DNA of 11,527 nucleotides from JAICWP01 sp035935775 (GCA_035935775.1 DASYWT010000321.1:1-11527), one strand, 5' to 3'. Positions 1 through 6,156 are shown, counted from the stretch's first letter. Notes: generated by a model not told the origin, from the sequence alone. Numbers and translations: made by a program.

Positions 1-475
1 GAAGGGTGTCGCGGCCATCCATGAAGGCGTGCACGAACACCCGGTCGGCGCCGTTCTGCCTGGCCATTTTCAGGAGCGCGTAAAGATGGTTCTGGTGGGA
101 GTGGACGCCACCGTCAGAAACCAACCCGAACAGGTGCAGCCGCCGGCCTCCGCTGCGGGCGTGCTTCATGGCCGCCAGCAGCGTGGGATCGGAGAAGAAT
201 TCACCGTTCTGGATCATCAGGTCCAGGCGCGCGATGTCCATGTGCACAATTCGTCCGGCTCCGATGTTGAGGTGGCCCACTTCGCTGTTGCCCATCTGCC
301 CCTCGGGCAAGCCAACGAAGCGGCCGCTGGTGTGGATGAGCGTGTTGGGATACTCGCGCAGCAGCCGGTCATAGGTAGGCTTGCGCGCCAGCGCGATGGC
401 GTTGGCCTTGGTTTCCGCGCGGTAGCCCCAACCATCGAGGATGACGAGGATCAGCGGCTTCGGTCTATTCGGCAT
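1..475 (-). CDS. gpmI: 2,3-bisphosphoglycerate-independent phosphoglycerate mutase, N-terminal part (runs off the left edge)
   Basis: Cytoplasmic glycolytic/gluconeogenic enzyme interconverting 3- and 2-phosphoglycerate through a phosphoserine intermediate and two Mn ions. The visible 158 residues start MPNRPKPLILVILDGWGY. Family landmarks are all in place: metal-binding Asp14 in the LDGWG motif, the phosphorylated Ser64 in GNSEVGH, His125 in SDGGVHSH, and Arg155-Asp156 in MDGRDT at the very edge. These match the family's Asp12, Ser62, His123, Arg153 and Asp154. The full family is about 510-550 residues, so roughly two thirds, including the second metal site, lies outside the window. The ATG at 475-473 has a GGTGA Shine-Dalgarno-like stretch about 6 nt upstream. 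It is the last of three minus-strand genes, with eno about 450 bp upstream. Sharing the reaction intermediate 2-phosphoglycerate explains the neighbourhood. No frameshift is seen in the visible part. Confidence 0.95.
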   Translation of the reverse strand, partial: MPNRPKPLILVILDGWGYRAETKANAIALARKPTYDRLLREYPNTLIHTSGRFVGLPEGQMGNSEVGHLNIGAGRIVHMDIARLDLMIQNGEFFSDPTLLAAMKHARSGGRRLHLFGLVSDGGVHSHQNHLYALLKMARQNGADRVFVHAFMDGRDTL

Positions 476-501
476 TCGTATTCACCACAAAAACAAAATC
501 C

Positions 502-529
502 ACCACAGAGACACAGAGGCACAGAGAAA
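502..529. repeat. Left arm of a perfect 28-bp inverted repeat
   Basis: This A/C/G-rich stretch, built from CACAGAG-type units, is the exact reverse complement of 888-915. The two arms enclose 358 bp that contain the HicB-like pseudogene. This arm lies just upstream of gpmI. From memory, similar sequences occur as dispersed intergenic repeats in several environmental bacterial phyla. Whether they are mobile is not known from this window. An AAAATC string lies close outside both arms but not at equal distance, so it is not a convincing target duplication. Confidence 0.8.
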
Positions 530-545
530 AACAATTCATAACATT

Positions 546-736
546 TCATTTATGAAGTCGAATCCGGATGATTGGGGCGGATGATTCCGGGTCGAATGGC
601 ACCGCACGGCGTCAGCCATCATCGTGCGAAGGTCATCCATGCTCTCGGCCTGGGTAAAGATCGAATGCCCTCCTGCCCTTGCCTCGTACCCGCCCTCATC
701 TGACCGCTTGACGTCGAAGATGATTGAGGCTCTCAT
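546..736 (-). pseudogene. HicB-like small protein, frameshifted near its C-terminus
   Basis: The first 47 residues (MRASIIFDVKRSDEGGYEAR..., then GHSIFTQAESMDDL and ADAVRCH) match the compact beta-beta-alpha fold of HicB-like antitoxin proteins of about 65-75 residues. The family usually continues RCHF-D and ends in a basic I-R-L-H strand. As sequenced, the frame after RCH gives an unrelated tail and stops at 536. Adding one T at the TT of 595-596 restores FDPESSAPIIRIRLHK and a stop at 546, for 63 residues in all. This is either a real one-base deletion or an assembly error. An AGGAG stretch lies 11 nt upstream of the ATG. No HicA toxin gene is visible beside it, so it would be a solitary antitoxin-like protein of unknown target. 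Antitoxin identity is inferred from the fold pattern only. Confidence 0.7.
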
Positions 737-771
737 CCCTGTGATTTCTCCTGACTCTACTGTTCGCTCGA

Positions 772-787
772 CCGTGGAAGGCCACGG
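772..787. repeat. Short perfect hairpin upstream of the HicB-like gene
   Basis: CCGTGG (772-777) and CCACGG (782-787) form a 6-bp stem with a 4-nt loop, 36 bp upstream of the HicB-like start. It is followed at about 792-812 by CCCTGAGCGGAGCCGAAGGG, which resembles a dispersed intergenic repeat I recall from other genomes. There is no T-run on either side, so it is not a typical terminator. A role as an operator for the HicB-like protein is possible but unsupported. Confidence 0.4.
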
Positions 788-847
788 CCTGCCCTGAGCG
801 GAGCCGAAGGGGCTTCAGAGCCGTAGGAATAAAATTCGCTTAGCACT

Positions 848-860
848 CGGGCTTTTAGCC
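848..860. repeat. 13-bp repeat, inverted relative to 2344-2356
   Basis: CGGGCTTTTAGCC is the exact reverse complement of 2344-2356, so the pair brackets eno on both sides. Each copy can fold into a small GGCT/AGCC hairpin. It is probably one of the dispersed intergenic palindromes seen throughout this window. Confidence 0.6.
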
Positions 861-887
861 AATGTGAAATACGTTCAAGAACCCGGA

Positions 888-915
888 TTTCTCTGTGCCT
901 CTGTGTCTCTGTGGT
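888..915. repeat. Right arm of the perfect 28-bp inverted repeat
   Basis: Exact reverse complement of 502-529, lying 8 bp beyond the eno stop codon. On the minus strand the eno stop is followed by a run of eight Ts and then this repeat, so the spot may also serve transcription termination. No strong hairpin precedes the T-run. Confidence 0.8.
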
Positions 916-923
916 AAAAAAAA

Positions 924-2234
924 TCACGCCCGCGCCTTCCCCGCCGTTTCCCCGTGGTAGTTCAGCGCCTTCAATCCCAGGAACCTCGCGCCTCCGCCCA
1001 GTTCTTCTTCAATGCGCAATAGCTGGTTGTACTTGGCCACGCGGTCGGTGCGCGAAGCGGACCCGGTCTTGATCTGGCCCGCCGCCGTGGCTACGGCAAA
1101 GTCGGCGATAAACGTGTCCTCGGTTTCGCCCGAGCGATGCGAAATTACTGAGGTGTAGCCGTTGCGCCGTGCCAGGTCAATGGCATCCAGCGTCTCGCTG
1201 ACGGTGCCGATCTGGTTCACCTTGATCAGAATGGAATTGGCAACGCTCTGCTCAATTCCCTGCCGCAGCCGCTTGACGTTGGTCACGAACAGGTCGTCGC
1301 CGACCAACTGAATGCGCCCGCCCAGTTCCCGGGTCAGCATCTGCCAGCCCTTCCAGTCGTCCTCGGCCAGCCCATCCTCGAGCGAAACAATCGGATACTG
1401 CCGGGCCCACTCGCTCCAGTAGCGCACCATTTCTTCCGAACTCTTCGCCGACTTGTCGGATTTTTTGAAGACGTACTTGCCATCCTGGTAGAGTTCGCTG
1501 GCCGCGGGGTCGAGGGCGATCGCCACCTGCGCACCCGGCTTATAGCCGGCGGCGCTGATAGCCTCAAGCACCACTTCAATCGCTTCCACGTTCGATTTCA
1601 CCGACGGCGCAAAGCCGCCTTCATCCCCTACCGCCGTGTTATAGCCGCGCTTCTTCAATACTCCCTTTAAGGTGTGGAACACTTCCACGCCCCAGCGCAA
1701 GGCCTCGGAAAACGAGGTTGCCCCCACTGGCATGGCCATGAACTCCTGGAAGTCCACATTGTTGTCGGCATGCGCGCCGCCGTTCAGGATGTTCATCATG
1801 GGCACGGGCAGCAGGCTTGCGCCGAGGCCGCCCAGATAGCGATAGAGCGGCAACTGGTGGGCGCTGGCCGCCGCCCGCGCCGCCGCCATGGAAACCGCCA
1901 GCAGCGCATTGGCGCCCAGGCGCGACTTGTTCTCCGTGCCATCCAGTTCAATCATCTTCTGGTCAAGCGCACGCTGATTGGCGGCATCCATGTCGCACAG
2001 AGCATCAGCTATCTCGCCATTCACGTTTTCTACCGCCTTAAGCACGCCCTTTCCTACATACCGCTTTTTGTCACCATCACGCAGCTCGACCGCCTCATGC
2101 TCACCCGTGGAAGCGCCACTGGGCACGGCTGCGCGCCCCTTCACCCCTTCTTCAAGCCTTACTTCAGCTTCCACGGTGGGATTGCCACGCGAGTCGAGAA
2201 TTTCGCGCGCATGAACTTGCTGGATTTTGGTCAT
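924..2234 (-). CDS. eno: Enolase (phosphopyruvate hydratase)
   Basis: Cytoplasmic Mg-dependent enzyme that dehydrates 2-phosphoglycerate to phosphoenolpyruvate. The protein has 436 residues, close to the 432 of E. coli. The N-terminal domain has the mobile loop SGASTG (39-44). The barrel domain carries the expected residues: Glu205 in GDEGG (proton donor region), metal ligands Asp242 (ALDPAASE), Glu286 (SLEDG) and Asp313 (GDDLFVTN), base Lys338 in the signature LIKVNQIGTVSET, His366 in SHRSGETED and Lys389 in KTGS. The ATG at 2234-2232 is chosen because the family starts MTKIQ...AREILDSRGNPT and a GAGG stretch lies about 6 nt upstream. The frame stays open 25 codons further, to an ATG at 2309, but that extension covers intergenic repeat sequence. 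It is first in a minus-strand trio ending in gpmI. Confidence 0.98.
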   Translation of the reverse strand: MTKIQQVHAREILDSRGNPTVEAEVRLEEGVKGRAAVPSGASTGEHEAVELRDGDKKRYVGKGVLKAVENVNGEIADALCDMDAANQRALDQKMIELDGTENKSRLGANALLAVSMAAARAAASAHQLPLYRYLGGLGASLLPVPMMNILNGGAHADNNVDFQEFMAMPVGATSFSEALRWGVEVFHTLKGVLKKRGYNTAVGDEGGFAPSVKSNVEAIEVVLEAISAAGYKPGAQVAIALDPAASELYQDGKYVFKKSDKSAKSSEEMVRYWSEWARQYPIVSLEDGLAEDDWKGWQMLTRELGGRIQLVGDDLFVTNVKRLRQGIEQSVANSILIKVNQIGTVSETLDAIDLARRNGYTSVISHRSGETEDTFIADFAVATAAGQIKTGSASRTDRVAKYNQLLRIEEELGGGARFLGLKALNYHGETAGKARA

Positions 2235-2281
2235 GATTGCCTCGCGGATTGCTTCAACTAAGTGGAAGAAAACTCGGAAAA

Positions 2282-2294
2282 AGTACCCAGTACC
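2282..2294. repeat. 13-bp inverted-repeat arm (GGTACTGGGTACT family), paired with 2489-2501
   Basis: Exact reverse complement of 2489-2501. A diverged third relative (ACTGGGTACCTGGCACCGGGTACGG parts) lies at 3109-3133, just downstream of the peroxiredoxin gene. These look like a dispersed intergenic repeat family rather than regulatory sites. Confidence 0.6.
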
Positions 2295-2343
2295 TAGAAG
2301 CCGTCTCATAAATCGAGAAACCTCGAACCGTACGTCCCTCAGG

Positions 2344-2356
2344 GGCTAAAAGCCCG
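2344..2356. repeat. 13-bp repeat, inverted relative to 848-860
   Basis: GGCTAAAAGCCCG, mate of the copy downstream of eno. It overlaps the 5-bp hairpin GGGCT-AAA-AGCCC at 2343-2355. Confidence 0.6.
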
Positions 2357-2376
2357 AAGACTTAGCGACTCTGGAC

Positions 2377-2396
2377 GGCACGGCTGAAGCCGTGCC
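2377..2396. repeat. Perfect 9-bp palindrome (GGCACGGCT-GA-AGCCGTGCC)
   Basis: Two 9-nt arms separated by GA form a strong GC-rich hairpin between the divergent genes. It is followed by CTTCC rather than a T-run, so it is not a standard terminator. Its sequence resembles extragenic palindromes I recall from Acidobacteriota. It lies inside any long eno leader. Confidence 0.65.
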
Positions 2397-2488
2397 CTTC
2401 CGAAAGACACACGCTGTCGGGTCATCTCGACGAAATTATATCAATCGCTGCTCCCGACATTCTGGTGGGCGGGAACAACTGGGCACTG

Positions 2489-2501
2489 GGTACTGGGTAC
2501 T
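2489..2501. repeat. Second arm of the 13-bp GGTACTGGGTACT inverted repeat
   Basis: Reverse complement of 2282-2294, within a slightly longer tandem of CTGGGTA/CTGGGCA units at about 2478-2501. It lies 62 bp upstream of the chosen peroxiredoxin start. This repeat is one reason for rejecting the longer upstream reading frame from 2465. Confidence 0.6.
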
Positions 2502-2563
2502 CGACACCGGTACTGCCTTGGTTATTGTTCGTCGATGAAACCCTGTTCTACAGTCCAAGAAAG

Positions 2564-3070
2564 ATGAAAGAGAGGACTGAGACCCTGGCTATTGGCGACC
2601 GGGCGCCCGATTTCACCCTGTCCGCCGCCAATCGCGAGGGAAGCTTTTCCCTCTCCGCCTTGTGGCGGCGTGGCCCGGTGATCGTCGAATTTCTGCGAGG
2701 CACATGGTGACCGAATTGCGTGAAGCGCATGGCTCAGTTTGAGTCATTAAAAGACCAGATTAGCGGGGCGGGTGGAAACTTGCTCTATGTCGCCGGGGAA
2801 AAGCGGTCGGGATTTTTCAAGCCCGCAAAGTATTTCGCCAGGCATCCGGTGTCGTTCCCGTTCCTGCTCGACGAGGACCGTACGGTCATCAAGAGCTATG
2901 GTCTCTACCATCGGCTGGGTGCTGATGCCGTCAAGATCGCACATCCCGCCACCTTAATCGTAGACCGCGGAGGTGTGATCCGTTTTGTTTACCGTGGCGA
3001 CGGTCAGTCTGACCGCGCTCCGCTGGAGCAGGTTCTGGATGCATTGAAGAAGCTGCAGGCCGCCGGATAA
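2564..3070 (+). CDS. Peroxiredoxin-like (AhpC/TSA, thioredoxin fold) selenoprotein with in-frame UGA
   Basis: Predicted cytoplasmic thiol/selenol peroxidase or oxidoreductase of 168 residues (no signal peptide), counting the UGA as residue 49. The N-terminus has the AhpC/TSA pattern GDRAPDFTLSAANREG (11-26), then VIVEFLRGTW, UGA, PNCVKRMAQFESL. The family motif at this point is RGxWCPxC, so UGA replaces the first, peroxidatic-type Cys, giving U49-x-x-C52. Later elements fit the fold: FPFLLDEDRTVIKSYGLY and the cis-Pro stretch IAHPATLIVDRGGVIRFVYRG. The frame is uninterrupted on both sides and the homology flows across the UGA without a break. A fitting SECIS-like stem-loop follows at 2729-2747. 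Without UGA decoding it would appear as two fragments (2564-2710 and 2720 or 2729-3070), neither with a whole active site. The start ATG has only a weak AAGAAAG upstream. The alternative is a nonsense mutation. SelA/B/C/D genes are not in the window. Confidence 0.85.
2729..2747 (+). promoter_or_regulatory. Bacterial SECIS-like stem-loop for UGA(Sec) at 2708-2710
   Basis: Eight consecutive pairs join 2729-2736 to 2740-2747 (ATGGCTCA with TGAGTCAT), including one G-U wobble at 2732/2744. The apical loop is GUU (2737-2739). Known bacterial SECIS elements lie in the coding region right after UGA, with the loop roughly 16-37 nt downstream and a G among the first two loop bases. Here the loop begins 27 nt after the UGA with G first. 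SelB with Sec-tRNA would bind it. No structure program was run; pairing was done by eye. Confidence 0.75.
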
Positions 3071-3144
3071 GGCGCAGATAGAGAACAGTTCGATCTGATC
3101 AACTTTAACTGGGTACCTGGCACCGGGTACGGAATGGAGACATC

Positions 3145-3780
3145 ATGAAAAAGCGAATCACACTGCTACTTGCGACAGCCCTGCTGGCCGTGCCCGCGAT
3201 GGCGCAATCCACGCTCTCCCTGGGCACACCCGTTTACATTAAACTGCAGAGCACGCTGGCGACATTTATGAACAAACGTGGTGACCAGTTCTGGGGGACT
3301 GTGACTCAGCCGGTGATGGAATTGGGCAAAGTCGTGATTCCCACCGGGTCCACCGTCGTGGGACATATCACCAAAATCAGCGAACCGCGCCGTATTGCCG
3401 GCAAGCCCACCATCGGCCTGCATCCTGACTCTGTCACCCTGCCCAACGGCGCCAAGTATGCGCTCAGCGCCGTGCTGGTGGACACCAGCTTGCGCGATGG
3501 CTCCGACGTCAATGAAGAGGGCCAGTTCAAGGGCAACGGCCATGACCGGCATGACACTCGCGAAACCGCCGTTGGCGGTGGCGCCGGCTTGGTGGTGGGC
3601 GCTTTGCTTGGCGGCGCCGAAGGCGGCCTGATCGGAGCCGGAGTGGGCGCGGGCGCAACGATGGCCCATTGGCTCTACAAGCGCCGTTCCGCCACTTTGG
3701 CGGCGGGCACGGTTTTGATCTTTGAAGTGAGCCGGCCCACCATGGTGGGCGGCGGTAGTGCAACCAACGGCGCGGAGTAA
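3145..3780 (+). CDS. Exported glycine-zipper protein of unknown function
   Basis: 211 residues. A clear signal peptide (KKR, hydrophobic 6-18, cleavage after AMA at residue 20) sends it out of the cytoplasm. There is no lipobox Cys. Residues 25-115 look like a beta-rich domain with IPTGSTVVGHITKISEPRRIAG and a DSVTLPNGAKYALSAVLV stretch. The pattern recalls TrbI/VirB10-like periplasmic beta domains, but I do not claim membership. Residues 143-174 form a Gly/Ala-rich hydrophobic run with GxxxG spacing (glycine zipper), which may insert in or lie on a membrane. A last strand, AAGTVLIFEVSRP, closes the protein. The ATG has GGAGA about 4 nt upstream. It starts 74 bp after the peroxiredoxin gene and could be co-transcribed with it. 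Function unknown. Confidence 0.85.
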   Translation: MKKRITLLLATALLAVPAMAQSTLSLGTPVYIKLQSTLATFMNKRGDQFWGTVTQPVMELGKVVIPTGSTVVGHITKISEPRRIAGKPTIGLHPDSVTLPNGAKYALSAVLVDTSLRDGSDVNEEGQFKGNGHDRHDTRETAVGGGAGLVVGALLGGAEGGLIGAGVGAGATMAHWLYKRRSATLAAGTVLIFEVSRPTMVGGGSATNGAE

Positions 3781-3782
3781 CA

Positions 3783-3854
3783 GGAGTCAGGAGTCAGCAA
3801 AACCCGTTGGCTACGGGGGATCTTGCTGACTACTGACGCCTGACTACTGACTCC
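3783..3854. terminator. Inverted-repeat-rich convergent gap, possible bidirectional terminator
   Basis: The gap between the convergent glycine-zipper and GH57 genes is built from GGAGTCAG/CTGACTCC units. AGTCAGCAA (3792-3800) pairs with TTGCTGACT (3823-3831), GTCAGG (3786-3791) with CCTGAC (3839-3844), and GGAGTCAG (3783-3790) with CTGACTCC (3847-3854). Several overlapping hairpins are possible. There is no U-run, so rho-independent termination is uncertain. It may simply be a dispersed repeat. Confidence 0.4.
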
Positions 3855-3856
3855 CG

Positions 3857-6112
3857 TTATTGCGCGAAAGCAAATGCCGCGAGCTCCGGTTCGCTGAGCA
3901 GGTGCAGCTCAATCCATCCTTCCAGCGGCAGCGCATCAATGGGCAAGCGGTCGCGCCACAGGCTGAAGCGCACACGCAAGTTGCCGGAAGGCGTAGACCG
4001 GCCGTCCCTGGCCGCAGCCGCGAACTGCGGCGCCAGCCACTCCAGCGGCAGCTTGAATTCAAAATTCTTTTGCAGCACCAGTTCCGCCGCACTTGAACTT
4101 TGCCCCGACCCCGCCACCACCTCTCCGGTAGCCGTTTCCCGCAGGTGCCATGCGGAAATCGCCCCATTCTGGCTGGAAATCTCCAGGCATAACGTGCGCG
4201 CCGCGCGCTTCGCCGCCTCCGGCCACACCTCCAGGTTCACCAGGATTTCGCAACGTTCCTCAGGCGGCTTCCCCACGAAGTCCATGCGACCGTAAAGGTA
4301 TTGCTCGTCAATCCCTGCGTACACCGCATCCAGCACGAACTGTTTGCCGTGCATCGAGCCCGAACGCAGGTCCGCCGTGTACATGGCCGCTCCCAGCCAG
4401 GCAAAGTAGCGCACCAGGTCGCCCTCGATGCGGGGGTGAATGTAAGCCGTCTGCGGCACATAGACCGGCCGCGCTACGCCGGCGTAGATGGGATGGGCCA
4501 GGTGCTCGGGCGGAGTCGCCCCCAGCGCCTGATACACGTTCGCCAGATGCTTGCGGTAGAGTTCGTCGAAGTCGCGGTCGTTCACCGAGTGGTGCTCCGG
4601 CCCGTACCACCAGTTCCAGTCGCTGCCCTCGCCGATCAGCAGTTCCTCGTAAGCCAAATCCCGCTTGTCTGGCTGCACGTGCGCCGCGTGCTCGGTGAAG
4701 AAGTCATGCGCGGACGACAAATAGTCCCAGGAGCGGTTGTCCTCCGGCGCTCCAATCCAGATATTGAAATTGGCGTTGATCCAGGAACCCGGCACCAGAG
4801 ATTCCAGTTGTCCGAACTCTTTCTGACGCCCGACCGCTTCGGAGGCCGTTACCGCTTCCAGTTCCGGATCCTTCTGCAGCACCGAGTAAAAGCGCCGCAG
4901 GAATTCGCGCCCCGATTGCGGGTAGTATTCCCACGCGTTTTCGCCATCCAGAATGATCGGGACCACGGCATCTCTGCCCTGGTCAAGAACTGGTTTCGCC
5001 GACTCTTTAATGTTCCTGATTAAGTGCTCTGCCGCCTCTTTGGCGGGCATGCTGGCGTATACAAATCCGATCAGGTCCGACAAGGTGTGATCGCGGAAGA
5101 ACATGGGCATCCGCGCTTTGTCCTTCTCGTAGCGATAGATGGTGTAGAGCTTCTCCGCCCCGTTTTCCGGCAACCTGCCGCTGCCGTCGCGCGCAAAGTT
5201 GAATTGCAGGGAGCGGCCGAGCACGCCTTCGTCGGTTGCCATCCACTGCACACCCTGCTCGTACGCCAGGGCCAGTACCTGCTCGGAAAGGCTTCCTTCC
5301 GAAGGCCACACCCCGCGCGGCCGGCTGCCGAACACACGCTCGTGGAGTTCCAGCCCGCGCCGCAATTGTTCTGTCGCATCTTCCGGGTGCCGGAACCTGG
5401 CCTGCGGCGAAGGCCGGCCCGGGCTGGACACCGCGCCCACCTCCGTATCGCAGAGCAGCGGCAGAATCGGGTGGTAGAAAGGCGACGTGGAAAGTTCCAC
5501 CACGCCGCTGCGCGCCGCCGCCATGTACTCCGGCAGCACCCGCTGCAGCAGCTTGGCCTGCTTCGCCATGACGAATTCCTGGTCTTCGCGAGTGTAATCG
5601 TGGCCTTTGCGCACCAGAGCCGCAATTTCCGGCTCCTGCAGGAAGAATTCGTCGAACCACGCCAGTTGCGAGAGCACCTGCAGGTCCGTGTAATCGCGAT
5701 TCTGAAAAAAACGCTCCGCGCGGGTTGCAATCTCGCCGGCTCCATGAAAGCGTTCCCATAACTCGCGATACCGCGGATAGCGCCCGATCACGTTCACCGG
5801 ATTGGCTTGAAACAGGTACTGCAGCGCCTGCCGCCGCTCATCCGGAATGAGCTCGCCGGCAGGCTTCGATGCCAGCTCCAGAAACGGGTCGCGGGCCGTT
5901 CCGGAGGCATATTCCTGTATCTGCGCCACCAGCGACGGCACCAGGTTGAAGGTCTGGTGCACGCCGGGAAATTCCTCCGCCACACGAACCATGCCGTAGT
6001 AATCCTTCAGCGCGTGCAGCCGCACCCAGGGCAGGCGGTACTCACCCGTCACCAGGTCTTTGTAATACGGCTGATGCATGTGCCAGAGCAGGACTACGCG
6101 GATCACAGGCAT
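3857..6112 (-). CDS. Glycoside hydrolase family 57 protein (alpha-amylase/4-alpha-glucanotransferase type)
   Basis: 751-residue cytoplasmic enzyme (no signal peptide), probably acting on alpha-1,4-glucans such as glycogen or maltodextrins; the exact reaction is not readable from sequence. GH57 conserved regions are visible in order: HMHQPYY (11-17), STSPFYHPILPLL (208-220), GVWPSEGSLSEQ (267-278) with Glu272 as the expected nucleophile, MATDEGVL (291-298), and ILDGENAWEYYP (387-398) with Asp389 as the expected acid/base. The C-terminal 200 or so residues (from about 550, PVYVPQTAYIHPRIEGDL) form the beta-rich domain typical of the COG1449-like branch. The start MPVIRVVLLWHMHQP fits the family. 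No good Shine-Dalgarno is seen before it, and a GTG two codons in is an equal alternative. It diverges from lptFG across 182 bp. Confidence 0.92.
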   Translation of the reverse strand: MPVIRVVLLWHMHQPYYKDLVTGEYRLPWVRLHALKDYYGMVRVAEEFPGVHQTFNLVPSLVAQIQEYASGTARDPFLELASKPAGELIPDERRQALQYLFQANPVNVIGRYPRYRELWERFHGAGEIATRAERFFQNRDYTDLQVLSQLAWFDEFFLQEPEIAALVRKGHDYTREDQEFVMAKQAKLLQRVLPEYMAAARSGVVELSTSPFYHPILPLLCDTEVGAVSSPGRPSPQARFRHPEDATEQLRRGLELHERVFGSRPRGVWPSEGSLSEQVLALAYEQGVQWMATDEGVLGRSLQFNFARDGSGRLPENGAEKLYTIYRYEKDKARMPMFFRDHTLSDLIGFVYASMPAKEAAEHLIRNIKESAKPVLDQGRDAVVPIILDGENAWEYYPQSGREFLRRFYSVLQKDPELEAVTASEAVGRQKEFGQLESLVPGSWINANFNIWIGAPEDNRSWDYLSSAHDFFTEHAAHVQPDKRDLAYEELLIGEGSDWNWWYGPEHHSVNDRDFDELYRKHLANVYQALGATPPEHLAHPIYAGVARPVYVPQTAYIHPRIEGDLVRYFAWLGAAMYTADLRSGSMHGKQFVLDAVYAGIDEQYLYGRMDFVGKPPEERCEILVNLEVWPEAAKRAARTLCLEISSQNGAISAWHLRETATGEVVAGSGQSSSAAELVLQKNFEFKLPLEWLAPQFAAAARDGRSTPSGNLRVRFSLWRDRLPIDALPLEGWIELHLLSEPELAAFAFAQ

Positions 6113-6130
6113 GTCAAAGAGTGTTGCTGA

Positions 6131-6140
6131 CCCCCGGGGG
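6131..6140. other. Perfect 10-bp palindrome CCCCCGGGGG in the GH57 leader
   Basis: Lies about 8 bp downstream of the putative GH57 -10 box, close to the expected transcription start, and 19 bp before the start codon. It could be an operator or hairpin in the leader. There is no evidence beyond symmetry and position. Confidence 0.35.
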
Positions 6141-6144
6141 AACT

Positions 6145-6156
6145 AAAAGTCTAGCA
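6145..6156 (-). promoter_or_regulatory. Putative -10 region of the GH57 promoter (TGCTAGACTTTT)
   Basis: Read on the minus strand this is TGC TAGACT TTT, an extended -10-like box whose core ends about 35 nt before the GH57 ATG. The same 12 bases recur on the plus strand at 6248-6259 before lptFG. No clear TTGACA -35 box is seen at 17 bp. Confidence 0.4.

Larger units (their letters stand above)
2235..2563. other. Divergent intergenic region between eno and the peroxiredoxin gene
   Basis: 329 bp without a supported gene. It must hold the promoters for eno (leftward) and the peroxiredoxin (rightward). It is crowded with short repeats: 2282-2294 with 2489-2501, a GGGCT-AAA-AGCCC hairpin at 2343-2355, and a 9-bp perfect stem at 2377-2396. 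A perfect TATAAT on the minus strand (2440-2435) could be the eno -10 box, but no -35 box matches at normal spacing and it would leave a leader of about 195 nt. No riboswitch was recognised. Confidence 0.6.

Noticed and set aside
2235..2309. 25-residue N-terminal extension of enolase
   Set aside because: Runs into the 2282-2294 repeat; the family start MTKIQ and a GAGG site support 2234.
2435..2440. Perfect TATAAT on the minus strand as a confirmed eno promoter
   Set aside because: No -35 box at 16-18 bp, and a leader of about 195 nt through palindromes would be needed; kept only as a possibility.
2465..2563. Upstream extension of the peroxiredoxin frame to an ATG at 2465
   Set aside because: The extra 33 codons cover the GGTACTGGGTACT repeat and have no family similarity; the AhpC/TSA pattern starts right after the ATG at 2564.
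2717..2729. Alternative shorter hairpin TGCG-TGAAG-CGCA as the SECIS element
   Set aside because: Only 4 bp, and its loop begins 11 nt after the UGA, closer than usual; the 2729-2747 stem is longer and better placed.
2711..3070. Independent gene restarting at GTG 2720 or ATG 2729 after the TGA
   Set aside because: No ribosome binding site, and the product would lack the first strand and the peroxidatic position. The joined reading is far more sensible.
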